DNA of 9,327 nt from Candidatus Berkelbacteria bacterium (GTDB lineage: Bacteria > Patescibacteriota > UBA1384 > CAILIB01): NCBI GenBank assembly GCA_020058355.1, contig JAGVEG010000038.1, positions 1 to 9,327 on the forward strand. The letters are read 5' to 3'. Below, one piece after another: positions 1 through 3,860 of the stretch. The position numbers were made by a program, and so were the translations under genes. The notes beneath the pieces are model-generated. The model saw only the letters and a program-made list of their open reading frames with translations, made no database searches and was not told where the DNA came from. Within the stretch, counting starts at the first letter, position 1; the number at the start of each line of letters is the position of its first letter.

Positions 1-123
1 GACATACTCATTCCCGATGAAGTCCAGCGCGCAGGGAAAAAGCGCATGCCACTTGCCGATTTCCTCAACGGCTTACGGATGAGTGAGGCAGATTTCCTGA
101 AGGAACTATGCACCGGAAAGTAG
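1..123 (+). CDS. fmt: Methionyl-tRNA formyltransferase, C-terminal end (partial)
   Basis: An open frame enters from the left edge and ends at TAG (121-123), giving 40 residues. The segment EVQRAGKKRMPLADFLNG matches the closing pattern of the Fmt C-terminal domain (a VQ..GKK.M....FL.G pattern), which helps bind initiator Met-tRNA; the enzyme formylates Met-tRNA(fMet) for translation initiation. Only this tail is visible, so no catalytic residue can be checked and the call rests on one short motif. It overlaps the next gene by 16 bp, which suggests translational coupling, and the downstream gene's SD-like AAGGA lies inside its last codons. Alternative: any other protein with a similar basic tail. 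Confidence 0.6.
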   Translation, partial: DILIPDEVQRAGKKRMPLADFLNGLRMSEADFLKELCTGK

Positions 124-692
124 CAATACTAGGCGGCCTGCTGGGCTGCCTTTTTCTTATTCCGTTTGTTGTTATCGATCTGAGTCAATTAGGTAGCATA
201 CACCAATCTTCCAGCGACCTTACCAAAGCCGACGTAGCCCTGGTTCTTGGGGCAAAAGTCACCGGCTCTGGCAGACTCTCGCCGATGCTTGCCGATCGCC
301 TAAACGGCGCCGTACAACTATATGAAAAAGGTATTGTCACCAAGCTACTTCTTAGTGGTGACCGAAGCGAGGACTATGATGAGGTTAGTGCACTGCGTCG
401 TGAGGCTCTAAAATTGGGAGTACCTGAGGAAGCACTTCTCCTAGATTATGAAGGTTTTAGCACCTACGAAAGCTGTGAGCGAGCAGGGCAAGTATTTGGT
501 CTTAGCAATGTTATTATTGTCACTCAGGCATTTCATGCAGCCCGCAGCACCTACACCTGCAAGTCACTGGGCGTTGAGGCTGAGACATTTGCCCAACCAA
601 GCTTTAGGAAGTACCCGATCACCACCACACAACTGGAGGTGCGCGAGTATTTTGCCCGCTGGAAGGCGCTCATACAACTGGCAGATAGCTAG
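108..692 (+). CDS. SanA/YdcF-type DUF218 membrane-anchored protein
   Basis: A 194-residue protein with one N-terminal hydrophobic segment (about residues 5-25, preceded by HRK), so probably a signal anchor with the domain outside the membrane. The DUF218 fold follows: ALVLGAKV (44-51), GRLSPMLADRL (55-65), a LYEKG element (71-75), LLLSGD (80-85), YDE (90-92), GVP (104-106), GFSTYES (116-122) and VTQAFHAARS (138-147), the usual SanA order. SanA in E. coli affects envelope permeability to vancomycin; YdcF/ElyC relatives are linked to envelope and lipid-carrier processes, but the exact reaction is not settled. The start is set by GAAGGA three bases before the ATG. The gene overlaps the fmt-like gene and ends just before a strong terminator, so it is probably last in its operon. 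Confidence 0.85.
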   Translation: MHRKVAILGGLLGCLFLIPFVVIDLSQLGSIHQSSSDLTKADVALVLGAKVTGSGRLSPMLADRLNGAVQLYEKGIVTKLLLSGDRSEDYDEVSALRREALKLGVPEEALLLDYEGFSTYESCERAGQVFGLSNVIIVTQAFHAARSTYTCKSLGVEAETFAQPSFRKYPITTTQLEVREYFARWKALIQLADS

Positions 693-724
693 AAAAAACC
701 ACCCACTTTCTGTGGGTGGTTTTT
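693..724. terminator. Bidirectional intrinsic terminator between convergent genes
   Basis: CCACCCAC (699-706) pairs perfectly with GTGGGTGG (712-719) around a 5-base loop, TTTCT. The stem is flanked by A6 (693-698) on the left and T5 (720-724) on the right, so it has a U-run in either direction. It begins right after the DUF218 gene's stop and lies 13 bp beyond the stop of the convergent membrane-protein gene, so it can end both transcripts. Confidence 0.93.
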
Positions 725-736
725 ACCTAACCGTTT

Positions 737-1720
737 TTACACACCAAAGTGTGCAAATGCTTTATCAAGCTTATTTTTTGGCCGGTACGCATGCGTAACA
801 AGTTCAGGAATGAATGGCCCCACCACATCACCAGTTTCAGCAAAGTGGAAAAGTACCATACGATAAACATTCGTCATCAACGTGCCAAGTAGCCCAAGAG
901 AAATAATTAGCACCGCTGGAGCAATGGCATAGTGTAGTCCCGAGCCCTCCCCAAATCCTAATGAGCTGCCGATAAAGAAAATCAGTGCATTAATGGCCAT
1001 GACCGCAACAATATAAATGAGCGTGAGAAGGCCACTCAGAGAAACATCAGCAACTACATTGGTTCCCCACGTCTTCTTAAAGAGATCCCATGAGGCCCGC
1101 ACGGTACTGAGGCCACCTTCATTACGCAGCACTAACTGGGGCAGCATGAAAATCGTCGCGAATGCCCATCCTATCGTAAGAAGCTCAAGGCCAATCTTAC
1201 TCACAATCATTGCTGAAAGCTTGGCTCCGCCTGGTATTTTCTCTAATAACTCGTCAACAAGGATACGAATAAGCCCAATAACCAACCCAACCGCAAAGTT
1301 AATACTCGCCCACTGCATAATTCCTGTACGATGCTTTGCCGCTGCGCGCAAAGAAGCAAGTATTGATACTGGTCGGCCATGGAGCGCTTCTTCAACGGCA
1401 TGATAGGTAGCAACTCCCACCCAGGCCGACGCGATGCTCATCAGATAGCTAGTTGATAGAAAAAGAACAACACCAAGCACAATAATCTCGCGCGGAACAT
1501 TAATGGCAGGTGAGAGGCCAATAATATAATCAGTATCTACGAGTGCATGGCGAAACAACTCAACCAAGCCTGAGTTTATGGCAAATGGATAGTAAATTGC
1601 TCCAAGCTGGGCAATGACAAGCGCAATATGCACAAAGGGAAACAGGAGGAGCCTTGGCTGTGACCGCACTACCTGCCACCCTGCACGCAAGATACCGAAG
1701 GACTTCTTAAGCTCGTTCAT
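737..1720 (-). CDS. DUF6159-like polytopic membrane protein
   Basis: A 327-residue protein with about six hydrophobic segments, roughly at residues 23-48, 79-103, 138-155, 168-198, 225-255 and 264-290. The N-terminus has the family-like opening KKSFGILRAGWQVVRSQPRL leading into LLLFP, and the C-terminal part has FHFAETGDVVGPF (291-303), resembling the Y(R)YA..G..p..F ending of DUF6159 proteins. Function in this family is unknown; no catalytic residues are evident. It starts 11 bp after the stop of the XRE regulator on the same strand, so the two form an operon, and the regulator probably controls this gene. No Shine-Dalgarno precedes the ATG, so translation may be coupled to the upstream gene. 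The stop is TAA, just before the shared terminator. Confidence 0.8.
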   Translation of the reverse strand: MNELKKSFGILRAGWQVVRSQPRLLLFPFVHIALVIAQLGAIYYPFAINSGLVELFRHALVDTDYIIGLSPAINVPREIIVLGVVLFLSTSYLMSIASAWVGVATYHAVEEALHGRPVSILASLRAAAKHRTGIMQWASINFAVGLVIGLIRILVDELLEKIPGGAKLSAMIVSKIGLELLTIGWAFATIFMLPQLVLRNEGGLSTVRASWDLFKKTWGTNVVADVSLSGLLTLIYIVAVMAINALIFFIGSSLGFGEGSGLHYAIAPAVLIISLGLLGTLMTNVYRMVLFHFAETGDVVGPFIPELVTHAYRPKNKLDKAFAHFGV

Positions 1721-1731
1721 AGAGACAGAGG

Positions 1732-1935
1732 TTAGGGATGAAAATGAAAAAGTTGATCAATCGTTGTATCAAAGAAGGTTGCAAGACGATGAGCCAAGCC
1801 AAGCGATGGCATGTACTCACCCTTTTCTAGGTAGGCAATAGTCTGACGAACCACCCCCACCTCTCGCGCAAGCTCTTCCTGTGAAAGGCCCCGGGTAAAC
1901 CGAAGTTCTCGCAAGTTTGTGGTGAATTTCTCCAA
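1732..1935 (-). CDS. Small XRE-family HTH transcriptional regulator
   Basis: A 67-residue single-domain repressor-like protein. The helix-turn-helix spans about residues 18-37 ([20 protein letters not shown]), followed by [27 protein letters not shown], the standard Cro/C1 five-helix layout and the usual length for stand-alone regulators of this kind. The only plausible start is TTG at 1935: an in-frame TAG lies 9 bases upstream of it and no ATG or GTG occurs before the HTH. There is no Shine-Dalgarno. It leads an operon with the DUF6159-like gene, a common arrangement in which a small XRE protein is paired with a membrane protein. An inverted repeat in its promoter suggests self-regulation. 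Confidence 0.9.
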   Translation of the reverse strand: MEKFTTNLRELRFTRGLSQEELAREVGVVRQTIAYLEKGEYMPSLGLAHRLATFFDTTIDQLFHFHP

Positions 1936-1960
1936 GTGAGTAGGCTAGTGAGATATAGTG

Positions 1961-1988
1961 ATGTTATATATTTTTACCATTATGTCAA
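1961..1988 (-). promoter_or_regulatory. Promoter of the XRE/DUF6159 operon
   Basis: On the minus strand, TTGACA (1988-1983, perfect -35) is followed 16 bases later by TAACAT (1966-1961) as the -10. The predicted transcript would begin near 1954 and carry a leader of about 20 nt before the TTG start. TGTTATA (1962-1968) and TATAACA (1994-2000) are inverted copies. The first covers the -10 and the second sits just upstream of the -35, which fits an autoregulatory operator. Confidence 0.6.
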
Positions 1989-2005
1989 GTATTTATAACA
2001 CTGAC

Positions 2006-2033
2006 TTGCGCATATCTTATAAACTGCTACTCT
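2006..2033 (+). promoter_or_regulatory. Candidate promoter of the rpsP operon
   Basis: TTGCGC (2006-2011), a 16-base spacer and the extended -10 TGCTACTCT (2025-2033) point toward rpsP and would give a leader of about 30 nt. TATAAA (2018-2023) is an alternative -10. The 134-bp divergent gap (1936-2069) must contain a promoter for rpsP, but which one is used cannot be settled by eye. Confidence 0.35.
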
Positions 2034-2069
2034 TTTCCTAGTCAACTTATCCATTTTTAACGACTACCC

Positions 2070-2513
2070 ATGCTCGTAATTCGTCTTCGCCGCCTCGGCA
2101 ACACCCACAATCCTCACTACCGCTTTGTAGTACAGGAAAAGCGCAGCCGTGTTCAGGGAAACGCTGTTGATCAAATCGGTCACTACCACCCAGCTGATAA
2201 GACCAAGGGTCTTGTTGTTGATAAGGAGCGCGCAGAGTACTGGATGAAGAATGGTGCGCAGCTTTCTGAGACGGTTACCAACCTCTTCGTTCGTGCTGGC
2301 GTTCTTGGTAAGGATGCCGCTATCCGCACTACTGCAAAGAAGGCAGTTGTTGTTGAGCCAGTTGTTGAAAAGGCAGCTGCAGTAGAGGCTCCTGAGGAAG
2401 TTGCAGTTGTTGAAGAAACCACCGAAGAAGTAGTTACCGAAGAGGTTGCGGCTGAGGAAGCTCCTGTAGACGAAGTTGTTGAGGTAACAGAGGAAGCACC
2501 AGCCGAGGCCTAG
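2070..2513 (+). CDS. rpsP: 30S ribosomal protein bS16 with acidic C-terminal extension
   Basis: Residues 1-80 are a clear S16: MLVIRLRRLGNTHNPHYRFVV at the start, then IGHYHP (36-41), and AEYWMKNGAQLSETV (55-69) ahead of the end of the domain. S16 is an assembly protein of the 30S body. S16 is usually about 80-100 residues; this one is 147. Residues about 92-147 form a low-complexity tail made almost only of V, A, E, T, P and D, probably disordered and strongly acidic. The ATG has no Shine-Dalgarno but starts exactly at the conserved N-terminus. It leads the rpsP-khpA-trmD cluster, an order known from many bacteria. Confidence 0.97.
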   Translation: MLVIRLRRLGNTHNPHYRFVVQEKRSRVQGNAVDQIGHYHPADKTKGLVVDKERAEYWMKNGAQLSETVTNLFVRAGVLGKDAAIRTTAKKAVVVEPVVEKAAAVEAPEEVAVVEETTEEVVTEEVAAEEAPVDEVVEVTEEAPAEA

Positions 2514-2566
2514 TCGTTGAAGCGCTGACGCGGTACGCTAATAGCAAGAAGTAAGTAACGATAGCT

Positions 2567-2932
2567 ATGGCTACTCTCACCGCCGAGCAACAGTATCTAG
2601 AAACCATTGTTACCGGGATTGTCACCCATCCCGAGGCCGTACAAACCGACCATGTCGAAGACGAGCTGGGAACCCTGGTTTCCCTCCACGTTCACCCTGA
2701 TGACATGCGTGTTATTATCGGCAAAGAAGGCCGTACCGCTAAGGCACTTCGCACCCTTTTGCGTGCGATGGGTGCCACCCATGACAAGCGCGTTAACCTC
2801 CGCATTATCGAGCCCGAAGGCGGTCTCCGCTATGGCATGGAAGGAATGGCTCCTCAGGCCACCCCTCCGCTAGCTGCACCTGACCACGTTGCCAAGGCGC
2901 TCCGCGACCTTCCGGTAGACGATATTCTCTAA
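2567..2932 (+). CDS. khpA: KH-domain RNA-binding protein KhpA
   Basis: A 121-residue protein with a single KH domain: VSLHVHPDDMRVIIGKEGRTA (38-58) contains the GKEG loop (52-55) that contacts RNA, followed by the helix KALRTLLRAMG and the strand VNLRIIEPEG. KhpA usually has about 75-85 residues; this one continues with a Pro/Ala-rich tail ending in ALRDLPVDDIL. KhpA (with KhpB) binds structured RNAs and is tied to cell-division and sRNA control in Gram-positive bacteria. It sits in the conserved slot between rpsP and trmD. No Shine-Dalgarno is present. A weak internal promoter may lie in the 53-bp gap (TTGAAG 2517-2522, TAATAG 2539-2544, spacer 16). Confidence 0.9.
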   Translation: MATLTAEQQYLETIVTGIVTHPEAVQTDHVEDELGTLVSLHVHPDDMRVIIGKEGRTAKALRTLLRAMGATHDKRVNLRIIEPEGGLRYGMEGMAPQATPPLAAPDHVAKALRDLPVDDIL

Positions 2933-2937
2933 GAACC

Positions 2938-3618
2938 ATGCTCCGATTTGACGTTCTTACGTTGTTTCCCGATATGATCCGCCACGTGGCGGATCATTCG
3001 GTGTTGGCCCGCGCTCAGCAGCGTGGCCTCTTTGAAGTACATGTCCATGACATCCGCAGTAGCGCAACCGATAACCATAAGACCGTCGATGACACCCCAT
3101 ACGGTGGTGGTGCCGGCATGCTCCTACGGGTTGATATCGTTGCCGCAGCCTTGGCCGTCGTGCCCCGCGTTAGCGAGCGTTGTGCGATTGTCATGACCAC
3201 CCCCGCAGGTGCACCATTTGTACAGGGCACCGCAAACAGCTGGGCAACTGACTTTGATCAGATCATTATTCTTTGCGGCCACTACGAAGGATTTGATGCA
3301 CGTATTGAAACCCTGGTCACTCACCAAGTTTCCATTGGTAACTTTGTCCTTACCGGAGGCGAGTTGCCAGCGCTTTGCATGATTGATGCTGTGAGTCGCC
3401 AAATTCCAGGATTTCTCCCTGATGGTGCCGCCCACGAAGAAAGCCACTCTATTATTGACCCAGTAAGTGGTGAGGCACTGCTTGAATACCCCCACTACAC
3501 CCGGCCCGCTGAGTGGAATGGCCTCACCGTTCCCGAAGTGCTTACCTCGGGGAATCATGCTGCGATTGCCGCATGGCGATTGGAGCAGGCGCGGAAAAAA
3601 AGTACCCAGACTTCTTAA
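2938..3618 (+). CDS. trmD: tRNA (guanine-37-N1)-methyltransferase TrmD
   Basis: TrmD methylates G37 of tRNAs reading CNN codons, using SAM bound in a trefoil-knot (SPOUT) site, and prevents +1 frameshifting. Visible signatures: FDVLTLFPDM (4-13), PYGGGAGMLL (54-63), LCGHYEGFDARI (112-123), SIGNFVLTGGELPA (132-145), YPHYTRP (184-190) and VPEVLTSGNHAAIAAWR (198-214). The linker position that is the catalytic Asp in E. coli (D169, in a DSF context) reads EESH here, with about four extra residues before LLEYP. At 226 residues it lacks the usual C-terminal RRPDLL-like tail, but a similar YPDFL appears in the -1 frame just after an A7 run (3595-3601), so the end may be frameshifted. The ATG is 5 bp after khpA's stop. 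No rimM or rplS flanks it. Confidence 0.96.
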   Translation: MLRFDVLTLFPDMIRHVADHSVLARAQQRGLFEVHVHDIRSSATDNHKTVDDTPYGGGAGMLLRVDIVAAALAVVPRVSERCAIVMTTPAGAPFVQGTANSWATDFDQIIILCGHYEGFDARIETLVTHQVSIGNFVLTGGELPALCMIDAVSRQIPGFLPDGAAHEESHSIIDPVSGEALLEYPHYTRPAEWNGLTVPEVLTSGNHAAIAAWRLEQARKKSTQTS

Positions 3619-3631
3619 GGGAGCTGGGTAC
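3602..3631 (+). repeat. Inverted repeat enclosing the trmD stop codon
   Basis: GTACCCAG (3602-3609) and CTGGGTAC (3624-3631) are perfect 8-bp inverted copies around a 14-base loop that holds the trmD TAA. The structure begins directly after the A7 run. There is no U-run after it, so it is not a standard terminator; it could pause the ribosome or stabilise the mRNA end. Confidence 0.5.
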
Positions 3632-3668
3632 AAGCAGCTGGCACTTTCAATCATCAAACATCTTATTC

Positions 3669-3730
3669 CCATTTTCTATTCGCCATACAGATCCTCAGGG
3701 TCGGCCCACATAGCGAAAATGGTTTTTATT
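3669..3730 (+). terminator. Possible terminator of the rpsP-khpA-trmD operon
   Basis: CCATTTTC (3669-3676) pairs with GAAAATGG (3715-3722), followed by TTTTTATT. Inside it, GATCC/GGGTC forms a small hairpin with one G-U pair and GCC/GGC can add a further short stem. The internal loops make it weaker than a standard terminator. It overlaps the small minus-strand ORF, so the symmetry may instead be a by-product of that coding sequence. Confidence 0.35.
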
Positions 3731-3774
3731 CTATCGAGCAACCCATAAAGGCATGCGACTACTTTGTTCCACAT
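3676..3774 (-). CDS. 32-residue small protein divergent from uvrB, candidate SOS peptide
   Basis: A 32-codon ORF starting MWNKVVACLYGLLDRIKTIF and ending in an acidic tail (residues 24-32, ADPEDLYGE), stop TAG. AAGGAG (minus strand, 3786-3781) lies six bases before the ATG, the best Shine-Dalgarno in a window where most genes have none. Residues 5-23 are mainly hydrophobic, interrupted by D14, R15 and K17, so they could form an amphipathic or membrane-dipping helix. A promoter, TTTACA (3821-3816), 17 bases, AATAGT (3798-3793), would start the transcript at about 3786. The gene shares its control region, including an SOS box, with uvrB. Small SOS-induced peptides such as SidA and TisB are known elsewhere, but no homology is claimed. 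Function unknown; the ORF could be chance. Confidence 0.5.
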   Translation of the reverse strand: MWNKVVACLYGLLDRIKTIFAMWADPEDLYGE

Positions 3775-3792
3775 ATTTTTCTCCTTAACTCG

Positions 3793-3821
3793 ACTATTCG
3801 CGTTTTAGAATAAACTGTAAA
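3793..3821 (-). promoter_or_regulatory. Candidate promoter of the 32-residue ORF
   Basis: On the minus strand, TTTACA (3821-3816, five of six to TTGACA), a 17-base spacer and AATAGT (3798-3793, four of six) lead straight to AAGGAG and the ATG. Its -35 uses the left half of palindrome GTAAAGTCTTTAC, so it stands back to back with the uvrB -35. TATTCT (3812-3807) is an alternative -10. Confidence 0.45.
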
Positions 3822-3829
3822 GTCTTTAC
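3817..3829. repeat. Palindrome GTAAAGTCTTTAC carrying divergent -35 elements
   Basis: A perfect 6+1+6 palindrome that directly abuts the SOS box. Reading rightward it supplies most of TTTACC (3825-3830, uvrB -35); reading leftward it supplies TTTACA (3821-3816). It may be no more than two divergent -35 boxes, or a second operator. Confidence 0.6.
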
Positions 3830-3860
3830 CGAACGTCCGTTCGCTTCTACACTAGTCTCA
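3825..3860 (+). promoter_or_regulatory. uvrB promoter, predicted leaderless start
   Basis: TTTACC (3825-3830), a 17-base spacer and TACACT (3848-3853) form a good housekeeping-type promoter. Six bases separate the -10 from the uvrB ATG (3860), so the expected +1 is the A of the start codon. There is no Shine-Dalgarno, which agrees with a leaderless mRNA. Confidence 0.75.
3830..3843. promoter_or_regulatory. LexA (SOS) box, CGAACGTCCGTTCG
   Basis: Perfect inverted arms CGAAC and GTTCG around GTCC match the Gram-positive/actinobacterial LexA pattern CGAAC-N4-GTTCG. It fills most of the spacer between the -35 and -10 of the uvrB promoter, where a bound repressor would block RNA polymerase. uvrB is a classical SOS gene, which supports the assignment. 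It also lies just upstream of the divergent small-ORF promoter. Confidence 0.85.

Noticed and set aside
448..798. 116-codon plus-strand frame over the DUF218 gene
   Set aside because: Overlaps the DUF218 gene in another frame and runs through the terminator; low-complexity composition.
3124..3672. 182-codon minus-strand open frame opposite trmD
   Set aside because: It lies almost wholly antisense to a well-conserved TrmD and has no recognisable motif; the openness is explained by trmD codon bias.
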